Source of the DNA: an uncultured bacterium
GTDB lineage: Bacteria > Cyanobacteriota > Vampirovibrionia > Gastranaerophilales > Gastranaerophilaceae
Assembly: GCA_902796925.1 (NCBI GenBank)
Contig: CADBQW010000059.1
Span: 1 to 33,006, forward strand
DNA: 33,006 bases
Direction: 5' to 3'
Shown: positions 7,749 through 17,505 of the stretch, piece after piece
Layout: the number at the start of each line of letters is the position of its first letter
How positions within the stretch are numbered: position 1 is the stretch's first letter
Position numbers and translations under genes: made by a program
Notes under the pieces: model-generated
The model's input: only the letters and a program-made list of their open reading frames with translations
Database searches by the model: none
What the model was told of the DNA's origin: nothing

Positions 7749-8099
7749 TTTTTAAAAAGGTAAATGATTGTAATAATTTCTTAATAAAGGCTTGACCCCA
7801 GGGGGACATATAATGGAAGTAGCAGTAGCGTGTACTTTAGTGCACGAAATAAATTATATTGTGTTCTTTATGAAATGTTCAATATAATGCTAAAGACTTA
7901 TATTGAATAAGGGGCTTGTGCAGCGGCTTAAAATTAGATTAGGGTATACGATAAGACTTTAGCTTGTTATACTTTCATATACTTTTCTTTTTATTTTTAT
8001 GTATAGAATTTTTAATTAAATGTTTCAAATTTGTAAATAAATATACAGTATAAATCATTTTTGTTGTACATTAGAATTGAATAGAAGTATGGAGATTTC
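7749..8099 (+). other. 351-bp intergenic region with alternative RNA hairpins (candidate structured leader or ncRNA)
   Basis: This is the only gene-free stretch over 300 bp. It holds a hairpin CGTGTAC/GTGCACG (7829-7846), a second ATTATATTG/CAATATAAT (7853-7888), and directly abutting it a long-range helix GCTAAAGACTTAT/ATAAGACTTTAGC (7889-7901 with 7951-7963, one A-A mismatch). A competing hairpin TTCAATATAA/TTATATTGAA (7878-7907) would break the last two. CGTGTAC can also pair with GTATACG at 7944-7950. A 24-codon ORF with a possible ribosome site spans the first hairpins. The 3' part (7981-7999) is T-rich. Hallmarks of tmRNA, SRP RNA and RNase P are absent. It may be a regulatory leader for the downstream permease or an independent RNA. 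Confidence 0.5.
7813..7887 (+). CDS. Possible 24-codon leader peptide ORF
   Basis: An ATG at 7813 opens a 24-codon frame (MEVAVACTLVHEINY..., stop TAA 7885-7887). AGGGGGA at 7800-7806 lies 6 nt upstream and pairs with the anti-Shine-Dalgarno with one G-U wobble. The stop codon lies inside the CAATATAAT arm that is shared by two mutually exclusive hairpins. A ribosome stopping there would decide which fold forms, which is the geometry of a translation-controlled leader. The ORF is short enough to arise by chance. Confidence 0.3.
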   Translation: MEVAVACTLVHEINYIVFFMKCSI

Positions 8100-9122
8100 A
8101 TGTTCCAAGGACAAATAACAACGAGTGAAATATACATGATAGTTGGTTTTTTACTATCTATGTACGCTTGTGTTTCGAATGATATTATACAAACCTTAGG
8201 AACATTTTTAAGTGCAAACAAGAAAACACATTTTGTCTATTTATGGGCATTTTCGGTATTTGTTCTTACAGTTACGATTGTCACGGGATGGATTGTTAAT
8301 GATGGTGACATGTCGTTTGGATTGTTAACAAGAATACCCGTAACAGAGGAATATACAGCATTATATCTATTACCTCCAATAATTTTGATTATACTCACTC
8401 GTTGGGGAATTCCTGTTGCAACAACATTTCTTGTATTGAGTGTATTTTCAATAAGTGATGTTTCTGTAATCTGGATGATGCTAACCAAATCTGTGTTAGG
8501 TTATGTAATAGCATTTGTTGCAGCAATAATAATTTATAACATAATCGGCAGACCGGTGGAAAGGTATTTCTATTATACCCAGAAACGTTCCGGCAACGAC
8601 AAAATTTCAAAGTGGTGGATGGTTGCTAAATGGTGTTCAACAGCATTTATATGGTCACAATGGTTAGTACAAGATTCAGCCAAGTTATTTGTATATTTGC
8701 CAAGGAAAGCTTCCGTTGCAGAACTGTTATTTGTACTCTTAAGCTTTACTGTATTTTTAGGAATTCTAACATACAATAGGGGCGGTGATATCCAAAAAAT
8801 AGTAAAAATGAAAACAAATGTTCAGGATCCGCGATCTGCAACGATAATTGATGTTATATATGCATTTTTGCTTTTGTATTTTATAAACTTAAACAATGTT
8901 CCAATGTCTACAACTTGGGTATTTATAGGATTGTTGGCAGGGCGTGAGATAGCACTTTATCAAAGATTAAGGTTTGAATCTCCGGATAAAATGTATAAAC
9001 ATATTGTAAAAGATTTGTATAAGGTTACTTTAGGGTTGGTGGTATCTATAGTTGTTGTAGTAATGCTAACTCAATTTGATTATGTTAAACAATTTTTCTT
9101 TTCGCATTTTATCGGAGGATAA
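8100..9122 (+). CDS. Divergent PiT-like (inorganic phosphate transporter family) membrane protein
   Basis: The 340-aa protein is almost entirely hydrophobic, with about nine or ten membrane segments and no signal peptide. Two short motifs match the inverted repeats of the PiT phosphate permeases. SNDIIQTLGT (about residues 26-35) corresponds to GANDvaNafGT, and VPMSTTWVFIGLLAGRE (about 267-283) corresponds to the second-repeat VSTTHtivGaiiG. The rest is diverged, and the central cytoplasmic loop carries YYTQKRSGNDKISKWW. Transport of phosphate or another anion is inferred from these motifs. ATG 8100 is preceded by GGAG at 6 nt. The upstream 351-bp structured region may control it. mutL follows after 15 bp, so the two could be co-transcribed. 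Confidence 0.65.
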   Translation: MFQGQITTSEIYMIVGFLLSMYACVSNDIIQTLGTFLSANKKTHFVYLWAFSVFVLTVTIVTGWIVNDGDMSFGLLTRIPVTEEYTALYLLPPIILIILTRWGIPVATTFLVLSVFSISDVSVIWMMLTKSVLGYVIAFVAAIIIYNIIGRPVERYFYYTQKRSGNDKISKWWMVAKWCSTAFIWSQWLVQDSAKLFVYLPRKASVAELLFVLLSFTVFLGILTYNRGGDIQKIVKMKTNVQDPRSATIIDVIYAFLLLYFINLNNVPMSTTWVFIGLLAGREIALYQRLRFESPDKMYKHIVKDLYKVTLGLVVSIVVVVMLTQFDYVKQFFFSHFIGG

Positions 9123-9137
9123 CATAAGAGAGGATTT

Positions 9138-10946
9138 ATGGGACGTATACAACAATTATCAAAACATTTAATAAATCAAATCGCAGCGGGCGAAGTAATT
9201 GAACGCCCCGCATCTGTTGTTAAAGAACTAGTTGAGAATTCTGTTGATGCGGGGAGCAAAAAAATTAGTGTAGAAATCACAAACGAATGCAGAAATATAA
9301 GAGTTGCAGACAACGGTTCCGGCATACACCCTGATGACATAATTTTAGCATTTTCAAAGCATGCAACAAGCAAAATCCAAAAAGACGAAGATTTATTCGA
9401 TATTCATACTTTGGGGTTTCGCGGAGAAGCCTTGTCAAGTATAATCGCCATTTCTAAATTAACCTGCACAACAAGAACAAAAGAATACGATACCGGTGTA
9501 AAGGTAACCTGCCAAGAATCAGAAGTTGCCCAAATTCCGACAGGATGCGCAGTTGGTACGATAATGGAAGTTAAAGATTTGTTCTATAACATTCCGGCAA
9601 GACTCAAATTTCTCAGAAAATCTGATACAGAGTTTTCGTATATACAGGAGCTTATTCAGTCCATAGCCCTTGCTCATCCGGAAGTATCTTTTGAATTGAA
9701 GAAAAACGGTAAAATAGTTTTGTCAACTTCCGGTTCAGGAAATCTCTTACAAACTGTCAGGGAACTGTTTTCCAATGCTGTGAGCTCAAACTTAAAAGAA
9801 GTTATAAAAATTGATAAACTTTCAAATTTAAAAATTTCAGGCTACGTATCAACCCCTGATTTTACCCGATCAAGTAAAAAAGATTTTTATATTTATATCA
9901 ATTCGAGGACTGTGAAATGTCCGATATTTCAAAAAGCAATAGACATTGCATACAAAAATCTCATTGCTAATGGCAAGTATCCTTTTGTAATCTTAAATCT
10001 TGAATTACCGCCGAGCGATGTTGATGTTAATGTGCATCCTGCCAAAAAAGAAGTTCGCTACAAAAATACAAACCAAATATTTAATTTTATTATCGCCGGA
10101 ATTCGAAGCGGATTGATGAATTCACAGGAATACAGCTTACAGGAAGAACAGAAAAATCAATATGAAATGTTAAAAGTTATAAATGATAATAAAATGCAGA
10201 CTTATAACGGTTCAAATTATGATAACAAAATAGCAAGCTTTCCTGATAAAAAAAATGACAATGTATTTGTAAACGAAGAAGATGACTCTCTTTATGTTGC
10301 AAACAAAACTCCTATAATAAATATCTCTCAAAATAAATCAGAAATTCATCAACAAAAATTTCTTGACCCTATTCAAAATAATAATATTGAAGAAGATGAA
10401 AATATCATAGGACAATACAAAAATACATATATTTTAATAGAAAAACCTGATGGTCTGGAAATTGTTGATCAACATATTGCTCAGGAACGATATATATATG
10501 AGCAATTACTTGATAAAAAGGAAATAATATCACAAATTTTGTTTGTTTCTGATGTCCTTGAAATTTCTGCCTCAGAATCAGAAATTCTAAAAGAAAATAT
10601 TGATAAATTTGAAAAATTTGGTTTTGGTATAGATTTTTTAAGTGATAGGGAAATTATTTTCAGAAAAATTCCGCAAATTTTATCAAAAGTTAACCCAAAA
10701 GATATATTATCTGATATTTTGGATAATATAGAAGGCAATATAAACGGACTTGAAGAAAAAATATTAAGAACAACAGCCTGCAAAGCCTCTGTAAAAGCCG
10801 GAGAGAAATTGAATATGTGGCAAATGCAGGAGATAATAAAGAAATGGCGAACAACTAAATTACCTTATACCTGTCCCCATGGCCGCCCAATTACGCACAC
10901 AATTGCGCATAAGGATATAGCCGCATTTTTCGAAAGAAATAAATAA
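9138..10946 (+). CDS. mutL: DNA mismatch repair endonuclease MutL
   Basis: MutL couples mismatch recognition by MutS to strand incision. The 602-aa protein has the GHKL ATPase motifs in order: IAAGEVIERPASVVKELVEN, VADNGSGI, and HATSKI with LGFRGEALSSI (all within residues 1-100). A transducer domain runs to about residue 330, and a low-complexity Asn/Lys/Asp-rich linker to about 430. The C-terminal dimerisation/endonuclease domain contains DQHIAQERYIYE (canonical DQHAxxExxxxE with Ala to Ile), ACKASVKAG and CPHGRP. It is therefore the nicking type found in bacteria without MutH. GAGAGG lies just upstream of the ATG. No mutS occurs in the window. The gene is 15 bp downstream of the PiT-like permease. 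Confidence 0.97.
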   Translation: MGRIQQLSKHLINQIAAGEVIERPASVVKELVENSVDAGSKKISVEITNECRNIRVADNGSGIHPDDIILAFSKHATSKIQKDEDLFDIHTLGFRGEALSSIIAISKLTCTTRTKEYDTGVKVTCQESEVAQIPTGCAVGTIMEVKDLFYNIPARLKFLRKSDTEFSYIQELIQSIALAHPEVSFELKKNGKIVLSTSGSGNLLQTVRELFSNAVSSNLKEVIKIDKLSNLKISGYVSTPDFTRSSKKDFYIYINSRTVKCPIFQKAIDIAYKNLIANGKYPFVILNLELPPSDVDVNVHPAKKEVRYKNTNQIFNFIIAGIRSGLMNSQEYSLQEEQKNQYEMLKVINDNKMQTYNGSNYDNKIASFPDKKNDNVFVNEEDDSLYVANKTPIINISQNKSEIHQQKFLDPIQNNNIEEDENIIGQYKNTYILIEKPDGLEIVDQHIAQERYIYEQLLDKKEIISQILFVSDVLEISASESEILKENIDKFEKFGFGIDFLSDREIIFRKIPQILSKVNPKDILSDILDNIEGNINGLEEKILRTTACKASVKAGEKLNMWQMQEIIKKWRTTKLPYTCPHGRPITHTIAHKDIAAFFERNK

Positions 10947-11064
10947 AAATATTGTAACGAAATCTTAACAATTTTCTTTATACACTAAAGTTTCTGCATA
11001 AAAAGCCGATAACAGACATGAAAGAATGTTACTAAGCTAAATTTGAAAGGAAAACGTTACAAAG

Positions 11065-12651
11065 ATGGGACTTGCCGCATCACAAGCTAGATTTTTGGCA
11101 TTAACAGCAAGAAAAGCTCATTGCGAATTTAACTCTCTGCAATTAGCTCAGCAAAAAATGTCAATTAGCCGCGAGCTATCAAATGCATCGAGTGAATATG
11201 AAAATTCATTAAATGCAACGAAGCTAGTTTGGGATGCATCGGGGATAGGTGATAATACACTTGGATATGCTGCAACACAAGAAAATTTATCATATAAACT
11301 TTTAATGAAACCATCATTACTTAACGCTTATAACCCGTATTTACTTACTGATCCTAAAGGCAAAGTTATACTTACAAGGGAGTATTTGGCTGCAGCAAAA
11401 GCAATTTCACCAAACGGAACTCCTGTATCACCATCAGAGAGCGGATACGCAGAATTTGTTAAGAAACTTCAATCCGCGGGGATTATAAATGAATTTCAAT
11501 ATAGCAATATGCAAAAAGATCTAGAAGGCAATATGAGAACAGGTACCGACACAGAAAATTTAATGGCGAATTACCTGTCTAAATCCGGTTTGGGAGGTCC
11601 TTTATATGACAAAACCGCAAACCTTGGGGTTACAATAGCAGGATTAATTGAGGTATTGGATGATTCTGATACATATAATGTATCTTATAACAGCAGCAAT
11701 TTTTCAACCTTCGAGGGTTCAACTAAAAAAAATACGATAGAAGACGCAGGATCTGCAGAATGGACTCTGGGTTATATTCTTAAGAAAAAAATAGGAATTG
11801 CAACAGCAAATGACAACGAAGCAGATAAAACGCGCATAATTGACGGAACAAAAGATTTTATAGTTGAAATGGCAAAATTGTTAGGTTACGATCCTGAGGA
11901 AGGTTACACTATTGGAGTAGGATTGTGCAGTGACGATACAAGCGGAGTAGCTTTGCAAAATGCCTATAATATTACCCTCAATCGTTATTCAACAATCGGT
12001 AGTAGCGTAAAGAATAAAAATTCAAATGACTATAATGTTATATATAAAGATACCGGTAATGAGAGATATGAAGTATCTTTAACAAATGTTTTGAAATCAT
12101 TTTTAACGGATTTTGCCTCTGCATTAGCTAATTATCAAGGCGGTTGGGAAGTTGCAAATACTAAGAAAAATTCTACATATGTAACTGATGATCATACATA
12201 TACATTTTTGGTAGATAATAAAGCATCAATATTAGATTCTAAAAGTGCGTTATATAACGACTACTACTCAATGTTGTATAACCAAATTTGTACAAAAGGT
12301 TGGGTTGATGATGAAGTATATGATGTAAGCAATTCGGAATACCTTGAAAATGAACTTAAGAACGGTCAGATATTTATTTCCTCACTGAATGCCGATGACG
12401 GAAAATTTTACCAAACGTCATACTCGGATACAGAATATGTTGTTGCGGTGAAAGATACAGATGCAATAGCAAGAGCTGAAGCAAAATATAATGCTTTAAA
12501 AACGAAATTAGACAGCAAAGAAGAAGGTCTGGATCTGCAAATGAAACAATTGGATCTTGAAATTTCAGCAATCAATACAGAATTTGAATCTGTAAAAGGT
12601 TTAATTACTAAAAATATTGATAAAACATTTAATATGTTCGGCGGCAGTTAA
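11065..12651 (+). CDS. Conserved hypothetical protein with helical termini (axial-protein-like layout)
   Basis: The 528-aa protein starts MGLAASQARFLALTARKAH and continues with a heptad-like helix to about residue 55. It ends with a long coiled coil from about 462 to 522 (LDSKEEGLDLQMKQLDLE, then AINTEFESVKGLITKNIDKT). The middle is Asn/Ser/Thr/Tyr-rich, non-repetitive and without cysteine motifs. There is no signal peptide. Helical N- and C-termini bracketing a variable core recall flagellar hook or filament-associated proteins, but the conserved termini of those families are not clearly matched. I associate this N-terminus with proteins of Gastranaerophilales genomes from memory. A GAAAGGA lies about 14 nt upstream of the ATG, farther than usual. 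It is flanked by mutL and prfA. Confidence 0.75.
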   Translation: MGLAASQARFLALTARKAHCEFNSLQLAQQKMSISRELSNASSEYENSLNATKLVWDASGIGDNTLGYAATQENLSYKLLMKPSLLNAYNPYLLTDPKGKVILTREYLAAAKAISPNGTPVSPSESGYAEFVKKLQSAGIINEFQYSNMQKDLEGNMRTGTDTENLMANYLSKSGLGGPLYDKTANLGVTIAGLIEVLDDSDTYNVSYNSSNFSTFEGSTKKNTIEDAGSAEWTLGYILKKKIGIATANDNEADKTRIIDGTKDFIVEMAKLLGYDPEEGYTIGVGLCSDDTSGVALQNAYNITLNRYSTIGSSVKNKNSNDYNVIYKDTGNERYEVSLTNVLKSFLTDFASALANYQGGWEVANTKKNSTYVTDDHTYTFLVDNKASILDSKSALYNDYYSMLYNQICTKGWVDDEVYDVSNSEYLENELKNGQIFISSLNADDGKFYQTSYSDTEYVVAVKDTDAIARAEAKYNALKTKLDSKEEGLDLQMKQLDLEISAINTEFESVKGLITKNIDKTFNMFGGS

Positions 12652-12699
12652 AGATTCTAATTAATAGATTTGCTGAGAATGGCGTAAATAAACACAATC

Positions 12700-12727
12700 T
12701 TGATATTATTTTTTTTCTTGATACAAT
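12700..12727 (+). promoter_or_regulatory. prfA promoter with start at the ATG
   Basis: TTGATA (12700-12705), a 16-bp spacer and TACAAT (12722-12727) lie 6 nt before ATG 12734. Initiation 7 nt after the -10 would fall on the A of the start codon. Confidence 0.7.
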
Positions 12728-12733
12728 CGAGTT

Positions 12734-13816
12734 ATGAACGATATTGTTGAACAAATTAAACAGGTTGAAGAAAAATATATAGAATTGGGAAAGACACTTT
12801 CAGATCCCGATGTAATCCAGGATTATAACAAATTTAAGGAACTTTCAAAACAGCATAAATCAATGGAAGAAACTGTAGCGCTATACCACGAATGGCAGAA
12901 TGTAACGAAATCTATTGAAGATGCAAAAGAGATGATTCACTCTGAATCAGATGAGGAAATGAGGGAATTTTTAAAAGCTGAAATGGAAGAAAATGAAGCC
13001 AAAATTCCTGTTATTGAAGAAAAAATGAAAGTTTTACTTTTACCCAGAGATCCCATGGATGACAAAGATATTATGCTCGAAATTCGAGGCGGCGCAGGCG
13101 GAGATGAAGCAAATATTTTTGCGGGGGATTTAGCAAGGATGTATATGCGCTTTGCAGATAAACAGGGTTGGAAAACTCAAGTTTTGAGCAAAACAGAATG
13201 TGAAGCCGGCGGTTATTCGGAAATTATTATTTCAATAAAGGGTGATAGCATATATTCAATGCTAAAATACGAATCCGGAGTCCACAGAGTTCAACGTGTT
13301 CCTGTGACGGAATCGCAAGGGAGGGTTCATACATCAACTGCCACTGTTGCGGTTATGCCTGAGGTTGATGATGTAGAAATTGAAATTCGCCCCGAGGATA
13401 TAGAAATGTCAACCGCTCGTTCAGGTGGTGCAGGCGGACAAAACGTTAATAAAGTTGAAACCGCCGCAAGACTTTTCCACAAACCTACCGGAATAATGAT
13501 TTTCTGTACGGAAGAACGGTCACAGCTACAGAACAAAGAAAGAGCAATGCAAATTTTAAAAGCAAAATTGTATGATTTAGAAGTTCAAAAGCAGATGAAA
13601 GAAATTACAGACCTTCGTCGTTCACAAGTTGGAACCGGTGACAGATCAGAGAGAATCAGAACTTATAACTTCCCTCAAGGGCGGCTAACTGACCATAGAA
13701 TTAACCATAACTTGAATGTTTGGACAGTTATTGATGGCGATTTGGATGAACTTATCAAATTGCTAATCGAATATGATCAGAAATTAAAGTTGGAAAAACT
13801 TGCCCAAACGAATTGA
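12734..13816 (+). CDS. prfA: Peptide chain release factor 1 (RF1)
   Basis: RF1 recognises UAA and UAG in the ribosomal A site and triggers hydrolysis of peptidyl-tRNA. The 360-aa length is typical. The codon-recognition tripeptide PVT is at 190-192 (PxT type, which separates RF1 from RF2's SPF), and the catalytic GGQ is at 234-236 in [11 protein letters not shown]. An N-terminal coiled coil covers residues 1-100. No in-frame stop or frameshift is needed, unlike RF2. No Shine-Dalgarno is seen. The start lies 6 nt after a good -10, which predicts a leaderless transcript. The stop overlaps the ribosome-binding site of ylxR, so prfA-ylxR-infB is probably one operon. Confidence 0.97.
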   Translation: MNDIVEQIKQVEEKYIELGKTLSDPDVIQDYNKFKELSKQHKSMEETVALYHEWQNVTKSIEDAKEMIHSESDEEMREFLKAEMEENEAKIPVIEEKMKVLLLPRDPMDDKDIMLEIRGGAGGDEANIFAGDLARMYMRFADKQGWKTQVLSKTECEAGGYSEIIISIKGDSIYSMLKYESGVHRVQRVPVTESQGRVHTSTATVAVMPEVDDVEIEIRPEDIEMSTARSGGAGGQNVNKVETAARLFHKPTGIMIFCTEERSQLQNKERAMQILKAKLYDLEVQKQMKEITDLRRSQVGTGDRSERIRTYNFPQGRLTDHRINHNLNVWTVIDGDLDELIKLLIEYDQKLKLEKLAQTN

Positions 13817-13823
13817 GGTTAGC

Positions 13824-14069
13824 GTGGTTGATAGAAAATGCGTTTCTTGCGGAAAAATTCAAGACAAAAAAGATATGATAAAAATTACAAAAGATTTTTC
13901 AACAGGAAGGGTAATTATTAACAAAAATTCTAAACAATTTGGCAGATCGGCATATCTTTGCTATAATAGGGATTGTATAGAGACAGGTATAAAGAAAAAT
14001 AAGATATCAAAAGCATTGAGGTGCACCCTGCCTGAAGATGTGAAAGGAAATTTAATAAATGAGTTTTGA
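13824..14069 (+). CDS. ylxR: YlxR-family RNA-binding protein
   Basis: YlxR is a small RNA-binding protein normally encoded between nusA and infB. The 81-aa product keeps the family signature RKCVSCGKIQDKKDM near the N-terminus, then GRSAYLC. I choose GTG 13824, which is 5 nt after TGAGG. The TTG at 13800 would overlap prfA by 17 bp. The stop overlaps the infB start by 11 bp, so translation of the two is probably coupled. Here prfA rather than nusA precedes it, which is not the usual order. Confidence 0.9.
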   Translation: MVDRKCVSCGKIQDKKDMIKITKDFSTGRVIINKNSKQFGRSAYLCYNRDCIETGIKKNKISKALRCTLPEDVKGNLINEF

Positions 14070-16584
14070 AACAATAAGAATTAATGAACTTGCAAAAGAG
14101 TTGGGACTTTCAAATAAAGAAATAATAGATAAGTTCGCACAAATTTCTGTTACCGGTAAAACTCATTCTTCAACCGTTACTATAGAACAAGTAAATAGAT
14201 TAAAAGAATTTATTAAATCAGGTGGTGTAAAAGAAATTAAAAAACCAAAGGTTTTTGTTGTAAAAAAATCAAAAATAAACGAAAAACCTGAGGTTATCAA
14301 GACTATTGAAAAAGAAGTAAAATCAGAGGTTCCACCTGAAAATTCACAGAAAGCAAATTTTGAAAAAGAAAGTAAATCTCTAATTGAAAGGCCAAAAGTG
14401 GAGGTCGTAAAAAGTTCTCCAAAAAGTCGATTGGAAATAGTTCGTCATGCGACACCAAAAACGCAGGCGCAGGACAAACCTCAATTTAAAAAAGATAGAC
14501 TTTCAAAAGATACACAGGATAAATTTAATAAAGAAAGACCACAGGCAGATAAAAAGTCCGGAGAAAGATTTAACAAACCGTCTGCTTCCGGCGAAAGAAA
14601 ACCTATTCAAAGGCACATTATCTCTCAAGATATATATGAAACTCGACCGGGTGCAAAACGCAGGGTTGATAACAAGAAAAAAGGTAAAGATTTCACAAAA
14701 AATAAAAAAGAGGAACAAGAGTGGATTTCTCTTGAGAAAGCTGCGGCTCAAAAACATAAGAAAAAAGTCCAAAAAGAAGAATCCGTTGAAGATGTAAAGC
14801 AACTGGTCGTTAACAAACCAATGACAATTAGTGAGTTATCGGAAAAAATTCAGAAAACTCCGGCTGAATTGGTAAAATTTCTGATGCTTCGCGGTACAAT
14901 GGCTACAGTAAACCAACTTATTGATATAGAAATTATTAAACAAATTTGCGAAGAATATCAAATTGAAGTTTTGGATGAAGATATCGAAGCCTTTCTTGAA
15001 GAAGAAATGGAAAAAGAAGAACAAGCAAAAAAACTTACTGAAGTAGATGCCAAACTCTTGAAACGCCGAGCACCGGTTGTTAGTATTATGGGGCACGTTG
15101 ACCATGGTAAAACAACACTTTTAGACAGTATAAGAGCATCAAAACATAAAATTGTTGCAACAGAAGTCGGCGGAATTACCCAGTCAATAGGTGCGTATAC
15201 GGTTTATTTAGATAAGAAACAAGAAAAGAAAATTGTATTTGTAGATACTCCGGGCCATGAAGCTTTCACGGAAATGAGAGCACGCGGTGCTAAAGCTACA
15301 GATATTGCAATTCTTGTTGTAGCCGCTGACGATGGAATAATGCCGCAGACCATTGAGGCTATAAATCACGCAAAAGCGGCAGATGTACCAATTATAGTTG
15401 CAGTTAACAAATGCGATAAACCGGGAGCGAACCCTGATAGAGTTCTTCAACAATTGACTGAACATGGGCTCGTACCTGAAGCATGGGGTGGAGATGCAAT
15501 AACCGTAAATGTTTCCGCACTTCAAGGAACCGGTATTGATGAATTGTTGGAATATATTTTGCTGGTTGCTGATATTCAAGACTTGAAGGCTAATCCAAAG
15601 GCCGAGGCATCAGGTGTTGTTATTGAAGCGAATCTTGACAAAGGTAAAGGCCCGGTTGCGACATTACTTGTGCAAAACGGAACGTTAAGGACCGGAAACT
15701 GTGTTGTCGTTGGTACTGCTTGCGGGCGTGTAAGAGCATTAATTTCAGATAGCGGTGAAAGAATTCAAAAAGCAGAACCTTCAACACCGGTTGAAATCCT
15801 TGGGTTAACAGAAGTTCCTCAAGCAGGTGACAGGTTTGAAGTTGTACAAAATGAAAAAGAGATGAAAGCTATAGTTGAAAAACGTAGAGAAAAGGAACGC
15901 GACAGACGCTTAGAAGCAATGTTACCTGCACACATCAGAAAAGAATCTGCAGCAGGTGAGGGTGATATTCCTCAGCTTAACCTTATCATAAAAGCAAATA
16001 CAAACGGAGCAGCAGAGGCTGTTTCACAGGCAATTGCCGGAATAGAATCGAAAGATATTATAACAAAGATTATTCACGTCGGAGTTGGTGATATATCAGA
16101 AGCCGATGTTATGCTTGCATCTGCATCAGGTGCAATAATTCTTGGATTTACGGTTAGAGAAGATAATAACGCAATAGCAGCAGCGGAACGTGAAGGTGTT
16201 ATTATCAAAAAATACGACATTATTTATCAAATTCTTGAAGATATTGAAAAGAAGATGTTGTCTTTGCTTGAGCCGGAAACCAAAGAAGTTCAACTTGGGA
16301 TAGCAGAAGTTCGTCAAATATTTACAGTTGGTAAAACAACAAGAATTGCCGGTTGCTATGTAACTGAAGGTAAAATTGTAAGAAGTAAAGATGCAATTCT
16401 TATACGTAATGGAGAAGAAATCTTCAAGGGTGAGATTGACCAACTAAAACGTTTCAAAGATGACGTTAAGGAAGTTGCACAAGGCTTTGAATGCGGCATC
16501 TCTTTCAACAAATGGAATGACATTGAAGTTGGTGATATCATACAGGTATCTACTGTTGAAGAAGTTGAAAGAAAAAGTTTATAA
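14059..16584 (+). CDS. infB: Translation initiation factor IF-2
   Basis: IF-2 is the GTPase that places fMet-tRNA on the 30S subunit and promotes subunit joining. The 841-aa protein has two IF2_N modules, at about 5-55 and 253-305. They are joined by a Lys/Glu/Ser-rich disordered region. The G domain starts with GHVDHGKT (about 343-350), then [16 protein letters not shown] (about 395) and [11 protein letters not shown] (about 450), with SALQGTG as G5. Domains II to IV follow to the end. The length is normal for a bacterium with a long linker. ATG 14059 overlaps ylxR and is preceded by AAAGGA at about 10 nt. The usual downstream rbfA is not here. Confidence 0.97.
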   Translation: MSFETIRINELAKELGLSNKEIIDKFAQISVTGKTHSSTVTIEQVNRLKEFIKSGGVKEIKKPKVFVVKKSKINEKPEVIKTIEKEVKSEVPPENSQKANFEKESKSLIERPKVEVVKSSPKSRLEIVRHATPKTQAQDKPQFKKDRLSKDTQDKFNKERPQADKKSGERFNKPSASGERKPIQRHIISQDIYETRPGAKRRVDNKKKGKDFTKNKKEEQEWISLEKAAAQKHKKKVQKEESVEDVKQLVVNKPMTISELSEKIQKTPAELVKFLMLRGTMATVNQLIDIEIIKQICEEYQIEVLDEDIEAFLEEEMEKEEQAKKLTEVDAKLLKRRAPVVSIMGHVDHGKTTLLDSIRASKHKIVATEVGGITQSIGAYTVYLDKKQEKKIVFVDTPGHEAFTEMRARGAKATDIAILVVAADDGIMPQTIEAINHAKAADVPIIVAVNKCDKPGANPDRVLQQLTEHGLVPEAWGGDAITVNVSALQGTGIDELLEYILLVADIQDLKANPKAEASGVVIEANLDKGKGPVATLLVQNGTLRTGNCVVVGTACGRVRALISDSGERIQKAEPSTPVEILGLTEVPQAGDRFEVVQNEKEMKAIVEKRREKERDRRLEAMLPAHIRKESAAGEGDIPQLNLIIKANTNGAAEAVSQAIAGIESKDIITKIIHVGVGDISEADVMLASASGAIILGFTVREDNNAIAAAEREGVIIKKYDIIYQILEDIEKKMLSLLEPETKEVQLGIAEVRQIFTVGKTTRIAGCYVTEGKIVRSKDAILIRNGEEIFKGEIDQLKRFKDDVKEVAQGFECGISFNKWNDIEVGDIIQVSTVEEVERKSL

Positions 16585-16614
16585 CCTAATATTTAAATAA
16601 AATTGTAATTTTCG

Positions 16615-16623
16615 TGTTACCAT
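16615..16623 (+). promoter_or_regulatory. Extended -10 promoter of the prenyl synthase gene
   Basis: TGT-TACCAT (TG at 16615-16616, hexamer 16618-16623) ends 6 nt before ATG 16630. No fitting -35 is visible. It implies a leaderless transcript. Confidence 0.4.
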
Positions 16624-16629
16624 AAAGTT

Positions 16630-17505
16630 ATGAGTTTTGAAGACAATTATCAAGAAATTTTTGCGTTAGTTTCTAAGGATATAGATCAGATAAAAATTGC
16701 TATGCGCTCGGCGGTAAACAATTGTCCATGGATTAATGATGACTTAATCGATATGTTTAATGCCCCGTCAAAATTTATAAGATCAACTGTGACTTTGTTG
16801 TATCTAAAATCACTTGAGCTTGATATTAATAAAAATATTATTGAACTTCTTTGTGCCGTAGAATTGATTCATAATGCCTCACTCATACATGATGATATTA
16901 TAGACAATTCTGATATAAGAAGGGGAATTTCCACTCTTAATAAGAAATTCTCATCAAAAGTTGCGGTTTTGGCAGGGGATTATATACTTTCTGTTGCAAT
17001 GCAAAAACTCGTTAAAATTGAGCCGAGAGAAATATCATTGATGTTTTCTGTGGCTCTTGAATGTATGACAAAAGGAGAATTAAAACAGTTATTTACAAAG
17101 TTTAAAGTGCCAGAATTAGAATCTTATATTGAAAAATCAAGAAATAAGACCGCAAAACTTTTTGAAGTTTCATTGAATTCTGCAATTTTAAATTCAGGAA
17201 TTGAGTGTGAAAATGCAAGTGAATTTGCTAAAAATTTTGGAATAGCGTTTCAAATAAGAGATGATTTAATGAATATACTAAACGAAAGTGATGGGAAACC
17301 TGCAAAAAGTGATATTAAAGAAGGCATATATACCGCTGCCGTTATCTTTTCAAAAGGAAAAGATATTGACAGAAGTGCTATTGAAAAAACATATCTTTTG
17401 TTGAATAATTATATTGACCAAGCATTGTTGGCTCTAAAGAATTTGAATGAAAATAAATATAAGAGGGCTTTGATTGAATTATCAAAGATGTTAGGAAATG
17501 AATAA
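16630..17505 (+). CDS. Polyprenyl diphosphate synthase (trans, likely long-chain)
   Basis: The enzyme condenses isopentenyl diphosphate units onto an allylic primer, giving precursors for quinone side chains. Lipid-carrier precursors are normally made by the cis enzyme. The first Asp-rich motif is HDDIID (D88, D89, D92). The fifth and fourth residues before it are Ala83 and Ser84. Such small residues are typical of long-chain rather than farnesyl-type synthases. RNKTAKLF (about 171-178) is the conserved Lys-Thr region. The second motif reads DDLMN (211-215), with the last Asp changed to Asn. At 291 aa it is slightly short. The ATG follows an extended -10 at 6 nt. It overlaps lepB by 8 bp. Confidence 0.9.
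   Translation: MSFEDNYQEIFALVSKDIDQIKIAMRSAVNNCPWINDDLIDMFNAPSKFIRSTVTLLYLKSLELDINKNIIELLCAVELIHNASLIHDDIIDNSDIRRGISTLNKKFSSKVAVLAGDYILSVAMQKLVKIEPREISLMFSVALECMTKGELKQLFTKFKVPELESYIEKSRNKTAKLFEVSLNSAILNSGIECENASEFAKNFGIAFQIRDDLMNILNESDGKPAKSDIKEGIYTAAVIFSKGKDIDRSAIEKTYLLLNNYIDQALLALKNLNENKYKRALIELSKMLGNE

Noticed and set aside
7792-7814. TTGACC and TATAAT at 7792-7814 as a promoter
   Set aside because: The spacer is only 11 bp, too short for sigma-70 promoters, and the TATAAT overlaps the possible leader-peptide ATG.
15208-15579. Long open frames antisense to infB
   Set aside because: The encoded peptides are Ile/Asn/Cys/Phe-rich shadows of the conserved GTPase domain and show no start signal.
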